64,000 nt of DNA from Streptomyces sp. MNU76 (GCF_020982545.1 NZ_JAJKLK010000021.1:372001-436000), one strand, 5' to 3'. Positions 8,638 through 17,892 are shown, counted from the first letter of the stretch. Notes: generated from the letters alone by a model not told the origin. A program made the numbers and translations.

Positions 8638-9972
8638 TCAGATGCGAGTGAACGCCTGCTCGATGATGTCGAGGCCCTCGTTCAGGAGGTCGTCGCCGAT
8701 GACGAGCGGCGGCAGGAAGCGCAGCACGTTGCCGTAGGTGCCACAGGTCAGGACCAGCAGCCCCTCCTGGTGGCATGCCTTGGCGAGCGCGGCGGTCGCC
8801 TCGGGGTTCGGCTCCTTCGTCGTACGGTCCTTGACCAGCTCGATGGCGATCATGGCGCCGCGGCCGCGGATGTCACCGATGACGTCGAACTTCTCGGCCA
8901 TGGCGGTCAGGCGCGCCTTCATCGTCGCCTCGATGTTCTTCGCCCGGGTGTTGAGGTCGAGCTCCTTCATCGTCTCGATCGAGCCGAGGGCGCCCGCGCA
9001 GGCGACGGGGTTGCCGCCGTAGGTGCCGCCCAGGCCGCCCGCGTGCGCCGCGTCCATGATCTCCGCGCGGCCGGTGACGGCGGCGAGCGGGAGACCGCCG
9101 GCGATGCCCTTGGCGGTGGTGATCAGGTCCGGCACGATGCCCTCGTCCTCGCACGCGAACCACTGGCCGGTGCGGCAGAAGCCGGACTGGATCTCGTCGG
9201 CCACGAAGACGATGCCGTTGTCGGAGGCGAACGTGCTGATCGCGGGCAGGAAGCCCTTGGCCGGCTCGATGAAGCCGCCCTCGCCGAGCACCGGCTCGAT
9301 GATGATCGCGGCCACGTTCTCCGCGCCGACCTGCTTGGCGATCTGGTCGATCGCCTGCGCGGCGGCCTCCGGGCCCGCGTTCTCCGGGCCGGTGGGCCAG
9401 CGGTAGCCGTAGGCGACGGGCACGCGGTACACCTCGGGCGCGAACGGGCCGAAGCCGTGCTTGTACGGCATGTTCTTCGCGGTCAGCGCCATCGTGAGGT
9501 TGGTGCGGCCGTGGTAGCCGTGGTCGAACACGACCACGGCCTGGCGCTTGGTGTACGACCGGGCGATCTTCACCGCGTTCTCGACGGCCTCGGCGCCGCT
9601 GTTGAACAGCGCGGACTTCTTGGCGTGGTCGCCCGGGGTGAGCTCGGCGAGGGCCTCGGCGACCGCGACGTAGCCCTCGTACGGCGTGACCATGAAACAG
9701 GTGTGCGTGAAGTCCTGGAGCTGGGCGGTCGCCCGGCGGACCACGGCCTCCGCGCTCGCGCCGACGCTCGTGACGGCGATGCCCGAGCCGAAGTCGATCA
9801 GCCGGTTGCCGTCGACGTCCTCGATGATGCCGCCGCCCGCGCGCGCGGTGAACACGGGCAGCACCGACCCCACGCCCGCCGCGACGGCGGCGACACGGCG
9901 AGCCTGCAGTTCCTGGGACTTCGGTCCGGGGATGGCGGTGACGACGCGGCGCTCCTGGGGAAGTGCGCTCAT
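8638..9972 (-). CDS. gabT: 4-aminobutyrate aminotransferase
   Basis: PLP-dependent class III aminotransferase, 444 residues, converting GABA and 2-oxoglutarate to succinic semialdehyde and glutamate. The PLP-binding lysine is K288 (TTAKGIAGG), D259 of the FVADEIQSG motif contacts the pyridine nitrogen, and NSGAEAVENAVK near 124 binds phosphate. The ATG follows AGGAG. It faces away from the polyamine operon but supplies the next step after aminobutyraldehyde oxidation. The upstream gap of 271 nt to the divergent ATPase gene has room for its promoter. Confidence 0.92.
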   Translation of the reverse strand: MSALPQERRVVTAIPGPKSQELQARRVAAVAAGVGSVLPVFTARAGGGIIEDVDGNRLIDFGSGIAVTSVGASAEAVVRRATAQLQDFTHTCFMVTPYEGYVAVAEALAELTPGDHAKKSALFNSGAEAVENAVKIARSYTKRQAVVVFDHGYHGRTNLTMALTAKNMPYKHGFGPFAPEVYRVPVAYGYRWPTGPENAGPEAAAQAIDQIAKQVGAENVAAIIIEPVLGEGGFIEPAKGFLPAISTFASDNGIVFVADEIQSGFCRTGQWFACEDEGIVPDLITTAKGIAGGLPLAAVTGRAEIMDAAHAGGLGGTYGGNPVACAGALGSIETMKELDLNTRAKNIEATMKARLTAMAEKFDVIGDIRGRGAMIAIELVKDRTTKEPNPEATAALAKACHQEGLLVLTCGTYGNVLRFLPPLVIGDDLLNEGLDIIEQAFTRI

Positions 9973-10243
9973 GTGGGGCTCCTGGGGTGGTACGGACGTC
10001 TTGGCTTCTTTTCTCGCAGGCTAGGGCGACGGCCGGTGGGTGGGCATGCTCCATGTGGGCGTTGTCGGGTGTTCGTCTTGTCCGGGTTGGACATGGAGGA
10101 ACGGGGGCACGGGTGTGCGCCCTGCCGCGTAATACGGTGGGCACACGGGTCCGCCCGGCCGCGTAAACGGTGAACTCCCCATGCGGGAGCGTTAGATTGG
10201 CTCGCTGATGGTGGACGGAACGGCTGGTCAGGGGGCAAGCGCG

Positions 10244-12391
10244 ATGAACAGCGACGGGACGCGGGACGCGCGGGGCACACATGCGAATCCTGTGCCGCGT
10301 CCGGCGGGGTCGCCGGAGATGCCGGCCGCACCTCCCGTGCCGCCGATGCCCGCGGGGGCGCCGGGCGCACCGGGCATGCCGGGCGTGCCGCCCCGGCCGG
10401 ACGGGAACGCCTTCCTGTCCTGGCTGCGGACGCCCCGGCCCGACGCGGCCCCCGGAGTGTGGCGGTTCGGCCACCGGCCGCGGCCGGAGGAGGAGCCGGA
10501 GACCGTCCCCGCCCGGCAATTGCTGGGCGGCGCCCTGATCGCCTTCCTCGTCGGCTGGCTGATCTGGTCCCTGCTCTGGAACGGCTACCTCGGCGGCTGG
10601 TGGTTGCTCCCGCTCTACGCGATGGTGCCGGACTCCTGGGCGCCCCCCAACTCTTACACCGCAGCAGTACTGGGTTGGGTCTGGTACATCGTCGTCGCCC
10701 TGGCGATCCTGGTCGGCGTCGGACGGCTCGGCCGCTGGGGCGAGATCTGGCGCCGTTACGGTGCCTCGCGCCTCCGGCAGCCGCGGGAACGGCAGGTCGT
10801 ACCGCCGCCCCAGGACGACCCCGCCCAGTGGAACCAGCTGCGGGAGGCCGGGGCCGGGGAGGCCGCCGAGCGGCTCGTGGCCGAGGCCGGGGCCGGGCTG
10901 ATGCGGGACGTGGACCACGCGCGGATCATGCGGGCGTGGCAGGGCGTGCGCAGCGGCCGCCACAGTCTGGCGACGTTCACCGGCGCCGTGCTGAAGGACG
11001 GGGCGGCCGCGTGCCTGCACCCCTCCGGGGAGCGGGACCTGCCCACCCGGCTCGCCAGGCACGACCTGGTCACCGGGCAGGTCCGCCTCGGCGGCACCGT
11101 CGACGACCCGCGCAACCCGTACGCCTACCGGGGCACGGGCCTCGCCCTCGGCCCCGAACTGCTCGGCACGTCCCTGCTGGCCGTCGGGCCCGCCGGGTCG
11201 GGGAAGACCGGCAGTGTCGTCTGGCCCGTCGTCGAGTCGCTGTGTCTGCACGCGCTCGCCGGGCGGGCCGCCGTGGTGGTCGTGGGCGCGGCGGGGGCGG
11301 GGCTCGGCCCGGCCGACGCGTACGACGTCGTCGTGCGGATCGGGAACCCGGAGTCCGTGTACGACCTCGACCTCTACGGCGGGACCACCGATCCCGACGA
11401 GGCGGCCGCCGTCCTCGCGGAGGCGCTCGTCGGTGATCTGGCCGACCCGCACCCCGGCGGCGACAGTCGGCGCTCGACCACGGTCCTCGCCCAGTTGCTC
11501 GGCCCGTTCCGGGCGGTGCACGGACGGTTCCCGTCGGTGCCGCAGCTGCGGCAGCTGCTGGACGGCGCCCCCGGCCCGCTGGGCGAGCTGCGCGCGGCCC
11601 TCCAGGACGCCGGGCAGGAGTCGCTGCTGCGGGAGCTGGACGCGCGGGAACGCCAGCTCGGACACCCCGGGGACGTCGGGAGCGTCCTGGCGGACCGGGT
11701 CGCCCTGCTCGACCGGCCGGCCTTCGCCGCGTTCTTCGACACATCCGGCCAGTCCCGGCCCTTCTCGCTGCGGGCCCTCGACCACCCCGTACGGGTCCGG
11801 ATCGACCTCCCCGAACGCGGTCACGCCGACGCCTCGCGCATCCTGGCGCGGCTGGTGCTCGCGCAGTTCACCGCGAGCGTCGCCGTCCGGGAGGACCGGT
11901 CGCTGTTCGCCTGCCTCGTGCTGGACGACGCCACGGGCGTGGTCACGCCGGAGGCCGTACGCGGCATCCAGCGGCTGCGGTCCACCAACGCGGGGGCCGT
12001 CCTCACCCTGCGCACCCTCGACGACGTGCCCCGGCCGCTGCGCGGCCCGCTCCTCGGCGCCACCGGCTGCCGGATGGCGCTGTCCGGGCTCACCCCGTGG
12101 GACGGGCAGGACTTCGCCGAGGTGTGGGGCAAGGAGTGGACCGAGGCCAGGGACGTCACCGACCGGCAGATCATCGCCGACTCCCCGGCGGGCAAGGCCT
12201 GGCACGCGCTGCGCCGGGTCATGACCGGCCACGCGCCCACGGCTCGGGCCGTCACCGTCCGGCAGGTGGAGCGGGAACGCTGGTCCGCGTCCGAACTGGC
12301 GCACGGGGTGCCGCCGGGGCACGCGGTGCTCTCCCTGACGAACGTGCGGGGCGAGCACGCGCCGCCGTTGCTGGTGGACCTGCGGGGCTGA
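10244..12391 (+). CDS. Membrane-anchored P-loop ATPase resembling type IV coupling proteins
   Basis: Protein of about 715 residues, of a kind usually annotated only as ATP/GTP-binding in Streptomyces. A Pro/Gly/Ala-rich cytoplasmic head (about 1-90) precedes two hydrophobic segments (about 94-127 and 139-160). The large cytoplasmic part has Walker A GPAGSGKT near residue 314 and a Walker B-like LVLDDATG near 558, followed by RSTNAGAVLTLRTLDD, as in VirD4/TraD-type ATPases. The start chosen is the ATG at 10244, which has a G-rich ribosome-binding site (CAGGGGGC); an in-frame ATG at 10208 lacks one. No relaxase, secretion or conjugation gene lies nearby, so its partner is unknown. Confidence 0.7.
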   Translation: MNSDGTRDARGTHANPVPRPAGSPEMPAAPPVPPMPAGAPGAPGMPGVPPRPDGNAFLSWLRTPRPDAAPGVWRFGHRPRPEEEPETVPARQLLGGALIAFLVGWLIWSLLWNGYLGGWWLLPLYAMVPDSWAPPNSYTAAVLGWVWYIVVALAILVGVGRLGRWGEIWRRYGASRLRQPRERQVVPPPQDDPAQWNQLREAGAGEAAERLVAEAGAGLMRDVDHARIMRAWQGVRSGRHSLATFTGAVLKDGAAACLHPSGERDLPTRLARHDLVTGQVRLGGTVDDPRNPYAYRGTGLALGPELLGTSLLAVGPAGSGKTGSVVWPVVESLCLHALAGRAAVVVVGAAGAGLGPADAYDVVVRIGNPESVYDLDLYGGTTDPDEAAAVLAEALVGDLADPHPGGDSRRSTTVLAQLLGPFRAVHGRFPSVPQLRQLLDGAPGPLGELRAALQDAGQESLLRELDARERQLGHPGDVGSVLADRVALLDRPAFAAFFDTSGQSRPFSLRALDHPVRVRIDLPERGHADASRILARLVLAQFTASVAVREDRSLFACLVLDDATGVVTPEAVRGIQRLRSTNAGAVLTLRTLDDVPRPLRGPLLGATGCRMALSGLTPWDGQDFAEVWGKEWTEARDVTDRQIIADSPAGKAWHALRRVMTGHAPTARAVTVRQVERERWSASELAHGVPPGHAVLSLTNVRGEHAPPLLVDLRG

Positions 12392-12620
12392 GGGGCGCGC
12401 GCCGAGGGGAGCTGTCGGGAGACGTCCGTGGGATCGTCGGCGGACCGCTCGTGGGGTCGTCGGGTGCGTTCGATTCGAGCCATTCGGTGTGCGGTGCGTG
12501 GGACTTGTGATCGTACGGTGAGGCAGAATCGGGACAGGCCGTTCATACGCGGCGGCCAAAAGGCCTTGTCTGTTCCCCGCCCGGTCCTCTTCCCGCCTCC
12601 GACGTCGACCTGAAGGTCCC

Positions 12621-14491
12621 ATGCCCCCGACGCTCGCCTCGCTCGTCCACCACTCCGCGCTCAAGCTGACCGTGCGGGCGGGCGAGGAGCGCCTCGACGT
12701 GCCGGTGCGCTGGGCGCACGCCAGTGAGCTCGCCGACCCCGTGCCGTACATGGAGGGCGGGGAGCTGCTGCTGATCACCGCGCTGAAGCTGGACGCGGAG
12801 GATCCGGAGGCGATGCGGCGCTATGTACGGAGGCTGGTGGGGGCCGGGGTGGTCGGGCTCGGGTTCGCCGTCGGGGTGCACTACGAGGACATCCCCAGGC
12901 GCTCGTCGACGCGGCCGAGGGGAGGGACTGCCCCTGCTGGAAGTCCCCCGGCGCACGCCCTTCCTCGCCATCAGCAAGGCGGTGTCCGCCGCGATCGCCG
13001 CCGAACAGTACCGGGCGGTGACGGCGGGGTTCGCCGCGCAGCGCGAACTCACCCGGCAGGCCCTGGCGGCCGGACCCGAGGGGCTGCTGGGCGCGCTCGC
13101 CGGGCAGGTCGACGGGTGGGCGGCCCTGTACGACGCCTCCGGCGCGGTCGTCGCGGTGGCGCCCGAGTGGGCGGAGCGGCGGGCCGGGCGGCTCGTCGCC
13201 GACGTCGAACGGCTGCGGGACCGGCCCGCTCCGGCCAGCGCGGTCGTCGGCGGCGAGGACCGCGTCGAACTGCACTCCCTCGGCACCGGCCGCCGGGCCC
13301 GCGCCGCCCTCGCCGTCGGCACGGCGGCGGCTCTCGGTACGGCCGAGCGGTACGCCGTGCACTCCGCGATCGCGCTCCTCACCCTCACCACGGAACGGTC
13401 GGGCTCGTTGCACGCCGCCGAGCAGCGGATCGGCGCGGCGGTGCTGCGCATGCTGCTGGCGGGGGAGTGCGACCACGCGCGCGCCGTCGCCGGGGATCTG
13501 TACGGGGGCCTTTTGGACGCCCCGTTCCGGCTGATCTCGCGGAGGCGGCGTCGGCTTCGGCCGCGCGGGCGCGGATGGAGGGGGCGGTCGGTGCGGTGGG
13601 GACGGCGGGCGCCGTGGAGGAGGCGGTCGGGGCCGGGCCGGTGAGTTCGGCCGGGGGCGCGCGTGCCTCCGAAGGGTGCGCGGGGTCGGGGACGGGGCTC
13701 GGTCCGGGCTTGGGGCGCGCAGGGGCTGCTGGGTCCGGGCGCGCGGCGGCGGGCGCGGCCGGGGCGTTACCGCCGAAGTCGTACGGGCCCCGGCGGGCGG
13801 GACAGCCGGTGGCGACTCGGGTGGGGAACCGCTCGGGCAGCTCGTCGAGGTGGTGGAGGCGGCAGCGGCGCGCGCCGGGGAGGCGGTGCTGGTGGTGCCC
13901 GACGGGGAGCGGCTCGTCGTGCTCGCCGTCGACGGGGGCGCGGCGGTGGCCGCGTGCGGGGAGTTCGCGGTGGCGTTGGAGACGGCTCGGGCGGCGGGGC
14001 GGGACCCGGTGTCCGCCGGCGCCTCCGGCTCCGCGGCAGTCGGTGGGGGCGTCGAGGAGGAGGAACTCGTCGTCGGGCTGTCCGCGCCGGCCGGGCCGAT
14101 CGCCGCGGCGGCCGCGTACAAACAGGCCGAGCAGGCGTTGTCCGTGGCCCGGCGCCGGGGGCGTTGTCTGGTCGAGCACGAGGAGCTGGCGGCGGGGTCC
14201 GTGCTGCCGCTGCTCGGGGACGACGCCGTGCGGGCCTTCGCCGACAGCCTGCTCCGCCCGCTGCGTGAGCACGACGCGACGGGGCGGGGGGATCTGGTGG
14301 CCTCGCTGCGGGCGTGGTTGTCGCGCCACGGCCAGTGGGACGCGGCTGCCGCTGACCTGGGAGTGCACCGGCACACGCTGCGGTACCGGATGCGCCGGGT
14401 GGAGGAGATCCTCGGCCGGTCCCTGGACGATCCGGACGTGCGGATGGAGTTGTGGTTGGCGCTGAAGGCCACGGCGGCGGCCGGGGAGTAG
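12621..14491 (+). pseudogene. PucR-family transcriptional regulator, broken by about four frameshifts
   Basis: Reading-frame pieces together encode one PucR-type activator. Frame 1 gives the N-terminal PucR domain (LASLVHHSALKLTVRAGEER to HYEDIP). The next pieces give the middle domain (LLEVPRRTPFLAISKAVSAA). The last gives the C-terminal helix-turn-helix (WDAAADLG-type helix, VHRHTLRYRMRRVEEILG) ending at 14491. The frame changes near 12896 (C run), 12926 (G run), 13536 and 13764 (G run), each explained by one missing base. The protein would be about 620 residues. Either these are sequencing errors or the gene is decayed. PucR proteins often control amine or purine catabolism; its position beside gabT and an aldehyde dehydrogenase makes it a candidate regulator of GABA/polyamine genes. 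The 229-nt gap before it shows no other gene. Confidence 0.75.
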
Positions 14492-14498
14492 GGCGCAC

Positions 14499-14541
14499 TT
14501 CCGTACCCGTACCCGCGTACCCGTACCCGACTGCCCGTACC
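14499..14541. repeat. CCGTAC-type simple repeat
   Basis: The gap between the convergent regulator genes contains a run of imperfect CCGTAC/CGTACC hexamers. It is a low-complexity tract without evident function and may vary in copy number between strains. Confidence 0.5.
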
Positions 14542-14580
14542 TGTCTCTGCCCGTGCGGCTGCGGGCCCGCCGAGGCCTCC

Positions 14581-15159
14581 TCAGATGATGGCGAGCCGGT
14601 CCACCAGCAGCTCCACCCTGCGTTCGGTGTCCTCCGGCGGGAGCCGTCGGGCGCGGGTGAGGCCGGCGAGTCCGTGCAGGGCCGCCCAGAACACCTCGGT
14701 GAACAGTCCCGGGTGGACGCCCTCCCCGGCGACCTCGTCGAGGTTCTCCAGCAGGGCGGCGAAGGCGTCCTTCAGCGGTTCGGGGGTGTCCTCGTGGGCG
14801 AACGCCAGGCCGCCGTCGAGCCGGAACATGGCGTCGTAGACCGCCGGGTGGTGTTCGGCGAAGTCGAGGTAGGCGCGGGCCAGGGCGGTGACCCGGGAGC
14901 GGGGGCCCTCCGCGGCCGAGGTCGAGGCCCGTAGCGCCGCCGCCATCTCGGTGGCCCCCTCCAGGGCGACGGCTCCGATGATCTCGCGCTTGCCGCGGAA
15001 ATGGCTGTAGAGGACGGGCTGGCTGTACTCGATACGCTCCGCGAGCCGACGGGTGGTGACCGCGTCCCAGCCCTGATCCTCGGCGAGTTCGCGGGCCGTG
15101 GCCACGATGAGGCGTTCGCGGACCGCCCGTTCGCGCTCCTTGCGTTCCTGAACCGACAT
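14581..15159 (-). CDS. TetR-family transcriptional repressor
   Basis: A 192-residue one-component repressor. The N-terminal helix-turn-helix covers about residues 15-60 (TARELAEDQGWDAVTTRRLAERIEYSQPVLYSHFRGKREI), typical of TetR. The C-terminal half carries a WHG-like ligand domain (FWAALHGLAGLTRARRLP). It is transcribed divergently from the DUF1772 membrane gene. The 90-nt space between the two starts holds strong palindromes built on CTAGCG (15169-15232), so it most likely represses itself and that neighbour. The ligand is unknown. Confidence 0.88.
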   Translation of the reverse strand: MSVQERKERERAVRERLIVATARELAEDQGWDAVTTRRLAERIEYSQPVLYSHFRGKREIIGAVALEGATEMAAALRASTSAAEGPRSRVTALARAYLDFAEHHPAVYDAMFRLDGGLAFAHEDTPEPLKDAFAALLENLDEVAGEGVHPGLFTEVFWAALHGLAGLTRARRLPPEDTERRVELLVDRLAII

Positions 15160-15168
15160 GTCTCGATC

Positions 15169-15232
15169 CTAGCATCGCTAGACAATCGAGCGGTGGAAGG
15201 TCTAGCGTCGCCTCATCAGCTAGCGACGCTAG
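15169..15232. promoter_or_regulatory. Palindromic operator cluster between tetR and DUF1772 gene
   Basis: CTAGCATCGCTAG (15169-15181) and the perfect palindrome CTAGCGACGCTAG (15220-15232) lie between the divergent starts. In addition, TCTAGCGTCGC (15201-15211) is the exact reverse complement of 15223-15233. Repetition of CTAGCG half-sites is what a TetR dimer pair would bind. The assignment to the adjacent regulator is inference from position. Confidence 0.75.
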
Positions 15233-15249
15233 ATTCCTGGAGGGTCATC

Positions 15250-15696
15250 ATGCTCGACGCACTTGAGGTGTTCACCACGGTGGTCATCGGCCTGATGGTG
15301 GGGGTGGAGTTCTCCGTCGCCTTCGTCATCAACCCGATCCTCAACGGACTGCCCGAGGAGAGTGCCGTGCTCGGTCGCGCCCGCGGGGGCCGGATGCTCG
15401 GCGCCGCGATGCCGGTCTGGTACATCACGTCGCTCGTGCTCGTCGCGGTCTGGGCCGTCGCCGGATGGCAGCACCGCGGCACCGGTCTCGTGGTGACCGC
15501 CGGGGTTCTGCTGGTCGTCAGCGTGATCATGTCGCTTCTGCTGCTCGTCCCGATCAACAACCGGGGCAAGACCTGGACGCCCGAGACCCGACCCGAGGAC
15601 TGGAAGGAGCAGGCGAACCGCTGGGACCGCTTCCACTACGCCCGCGTCGCCGTCATCATCGCCGCCTTCACCCTGCTGGTCGCGGCCCTCGCCTGA
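15250..15696 (+). CDS. DUF1772-type small integral membrane protein
   Basis: A 148-residue protein with four hydrophobic segments, starting LDALEVFTTVVIGLMVGVEFSVAFVINP. It ends in the RWDRFHYARVAVIIAAFTLLV pattern seen in DUF1772 (anthrone oxygenase-like) proteins. The ATG at 15250 follows GGAGGG. Members often sit beside TetR regulators, as here. No enzymatic function can be asserted. Expression is probably controlled by the palindromes upstream. Confidence 0.8.
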   Translation: MLDALEVFTTVVIGLMVGVEFSVAFVINPILNGLPEESAVLGRARGGRMLGAAMPVWYITSLVLVAVWAVAGWQHRGTGLVVTAGVLLVVSVIMSLLLLVPINNRGKTWTPETRPEDWKEQANRWDRFHYARVAVIIAAFTLLVAALA

Positions 15697-15715
15697 GCCC
15701 GCCTGCGCACGTGGC

Positions 15716-16066
15716 TCACGCCCGCAGGCACGCCACCTGTGGGTCGTAACAGACGAGCCCGTGCTCGTGGGCCAGTGAAGCGGCGTGATCAAGGACCTCT
15801 TGGGCCGCGCGATAGGACATGACCAGGTGGACGATCGGCCCCGAGGCTTCGTCGACGACCGGGGGCGACGCCCGGACGGTGTCGCCGTCGATGTCGTCCG
15901 GGTATCGCTGGAGGAGTGCCTCGACGTAGGCCGCGATGGCCGGGGTCGGGGGCGCGGTGACCTCGTCCGACTCCAGGTGGCGCGCATGGAGCTCGTCGTG
16001 GACCGAGCACGCTTGATCGTCGTCGAGTGGGCGTGCACCGTCCCACCCCGCGAGGTCGTAGCTCAT
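15716..16066 (-). CDS. Conserved small hypothetical protein (SYDLA-type)
   Basis: Acidic soluble 116-residue protein beginning MSYDLAGWDGARPLDDDQA, with PPTPAIAAYVEALLQRYPD in the middle and an AHEHGLVCYDPQ ending. I recall this pattern from unnamed Streptomyces proteins. The ATG at 16066 is preferred to an upstream in-frame start because the extra N-terminus is arginine-rich and not coding-like. A GAGGA-type ribosome-binding site precedes it. No function can be given. Confidence 0.65.
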   Translation of the reverse strand: MSYDLAGWDGARPLDDDQACSVHDELHARHLESDEVTAPPTPAIAAYVEALLQRYPDDIDGDTVRASPPVVDEASGPIVHLVMSYRAAQEVLDHAASLAHEHGLVCYDPQVACLRA

Positions 16067-16260
16067 GGGGGGGGATCCTCGCAGGCGGCGCTCCGGTCGG
16101 GTCCGATGGGCCTGATTCCGGCGGTGTCGGTGCCCCACTCGTCCAATCCGGCGCAACCCCCGGCCGTACTCATACGTGCCGGACAAACGACCCCTCGGCG
16201 ACCCGGCCCTACCGTGGAGCGGAAGCCGAAGTGTCACTTATCGAAGGGCCGGGAACGACT

Positions 16261-17748
16261 ATGACCGCCACTCACGCCTTCTGGCTCGCCGGCCGTCGGG
16301 CCACCGGTGAGACCACGTTCGATGTGACGTCGCCCTGGGACGGCCGCTCGGTCGGCAGCGTGAGTGTGCCGACGGACGAGCAGGTCGAGGAGGCCGTGGC
16401 CGCCGCGTACGCCGTGCGGGACGAGTTCGCGGCGACGCCCGCGCATGTGCGGGCCGCGGTCCTGGACCGGGTCAGCCGGAGTCTGGCCGAGCGGACCGAG
16501 GAGATCGCGCAGCTGATCTCCGCCGAGAACGGCAAGCCGATCAAGTGGGCGCGGGGCGAGGTCGGCCGGGCCGTGTCCGTGTTCCGGTTCGCGGCCGAGG
16601 AGGCCCGGCGGTTCAACAGCGGCGAGGCGCAGCGGCTCGACACCGACCTCGGCGGTCAGGGGCGGCTGGCCCTCACGCGCCGCTTCCCCAAGGGCGCCGT
16701 CCTCGGTATCGCGCCCTTCAACTTCCCGCTCAACCTCTGCGCCCACAAGATCGCCCCGGCGATCGCGGCCGGTGTGCCGATCATCCTGAAGCCCGCCCCG
16801 GCCACCCCTCTCTCCGGTCTGATCATCGGAGAGCTGCTCGCCGAGGCCGAGGCCCACGCGGCGACCGCGACAGGCGCGGGAGCCGGGACCGTGCTTCCGG
16901 CCGGCTCCTGGAGCATCCTCCCCGTCGCCAACGACCGCATGCCCGCCCTCGTCCAGGACGAGCGGCTGCCCGTGATCTCCTTCACCGGCTCCGAGAAGGT
17001 CGGCTACGCGATCATGGACTCGGTGCCGCGCAAGCACTGCACCCTGGAGCTGGGCGGCAACGGCGCGGCGGTCGTGCTGGCCGACTACGCGAGCGACGAG
17101 GACCTCGACTGGGCCGCGACCCGTATCGCGACCTTCTCGAACTACCAGGGCGGCCAGTCCTGCATCTCGGTGCAGCGGGTGATCGCGGACGCGTCCGTGT
17201 ACGAGCGGCTGCTGCCGCGCATCGTCGCCGCCGTCGAGGCCCAGGTGACCGGTGACCCGTCCGACGGCGCCACCGACGTCGGACCGCTGGTCGACGAGAA
17301 CGCCGCCAAGCGGGTCGAGGCGTGGGTCCAGGAGGCGGTCGACGCCGGGGCCGCCCTCCTCACCGGCGGCAAGCGCGACGGCGCCACGTACGCGCCGACG
17401 GTCCTGGCCGACGTACCCGCCGACGTGACCGTCTCCTGCGAGGAGGTCTTCGGACCCGTCCTCACCGTACGGAAGGTGGAGGGGGAGGCCGAGGCCTTCG
17501 CCGCCGTCAACGACTCCAAGTACGGCCTCCAGGCGGGCGTCTTCACCCACGACCTGCAGACCGCCTTCCGTGCCCACCGCGCGCTGGAGGTCGGCGGCGT
17601 GATCATCGGCGACGTGCCGTCCTACCGCGCCGACCAGATGCCGTACGGCGGCGTGAAGCAGTCCGGGACGGGGCGTGAGGGCGTGAAGTTCGCGATGGAC
17701 GACTACACCTACGAGCGGGTCATGGTCCTGACGGGGCTCCAGCTCTGA
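16261..17748 (+). CDS. Aldehyde dehydrogenase family protein
   Basis: NAD(P)-dependent aldehyde dehydrogenase of 495 residues. The cofactor-site motif FNFPLNLCAHKIAPAIAAG, the catalytic glutamate in LELGGNGAAVV, the catalytic cysteine in GGQSCISVQ and the C-terminal MPYGGVKQSGTGREG are all present. These motifs resemble the GapN/phosphonoacetaldehyde branch more than betaine dehydrogenases. An in-frame GTG at 16231 is an alternative start. Succinic semialdehyde is a possible substrate because gabT is nearby, but that is inference. A strong terminator follows at 17827-17866. Confidence 0.85.
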   Translation: MTATHAFWLAGRRATGETTFDVTSPWDGRSVGSVSVPTDEQVEEAVAAAYAVRDEFAATPAHVRAAVLDRVSRSLAERTEEIAQLISAENGKPIKWARGEVGRAVSVFRFAAEEARRFNSGEAQRLDTDLGGQGRLALTRRFPKGAVLGIAPFNFPLNLCAHKIAPAIAAGVPIILKPAPATPLSGLIIGELLAEAEAHAATATGAGAGTVLPAGSWSILPVANDRMPALVQDERLPVISFTGSEKVGYAIMDSVPRKHCTLELGGNGAAVVLADYASDEDLDWAATRIATFSNYQGGQSCISVQRVIADASVYERLLPRIVAAVEAQVTGDPSDGATDVGPLVDENAAKRVEAWVQEAVDAGAALLTGGKRDGATYAPTVLADVPADVTVSCEEVFGPVLTVRKVEGEAEAFAAVNDSKYGLQAGVFTHDLQTAFRAHRALEVGGVIIGDVPSYRADQMPYGGVKQSGTGREGVKFAMDDYTYERVMVLTGLQL

Positions 17749-17784
17749 CGCCCCACTGAGATCTCCCGTCCCACCCCTAGCTTC

Positions 17785-17799
17785 TGACAATCGTTTTCA
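17785..17799. promoter_or_regulatory. Zur-like metal-repressor box
   Basis: TGACAATCGTTTTCA differs at two positions from the Streptomyces Zur-box consensus TGAAAATnATTTTCA as I remember it. It sits between the aldehyde dehydrogenase stop and the terminator, with no coding sequence immediately downstream on either strand. It could be an orphan site, a remnant, or control a very short RNA. Moderate to low confidence. Confidence 0.35.
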
Positions 17800-17826
17800 G
17801 GTAGCCTGGGGTCAGATCCCGGGATG

Positions 17827-17866
17827 AAGGGGCCCGGCACCGATGCCTTCCGGTGCCGGGCCCCTT
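17827..17866. terminator. Bidirectional stem-loop terminator
   Basis: A 16-bp perfect stem (AAGGGGCCCGGCACCG pairs with CGGTGCCGGGCCCCTT) and an 8-base loop lie between the convergent aldehyde dehydrogenase and GH3 genes. The AA/TT ends give a short T stretch in both directions. Confidence 0.85.
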
Positions 17867-17892
17867 CTGTGCGTCGGCCTGCTTCCGGACCC

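Noticed and set aside
8873..12778. A 1301-codon minus-strand open frame
   Set aside because: It covers gabT, the ATPase gene and the start of pucR antisense or out of frame, is rich in Arg/Pro/Gly and has no domain motif. It is a high-GC shadow.
17785..17807. A standard sigma-70-like promoter over the Zur-like box
   Set aside because: The best -35 and -10 words are about 12 bp apart, too close for a normal promoter.
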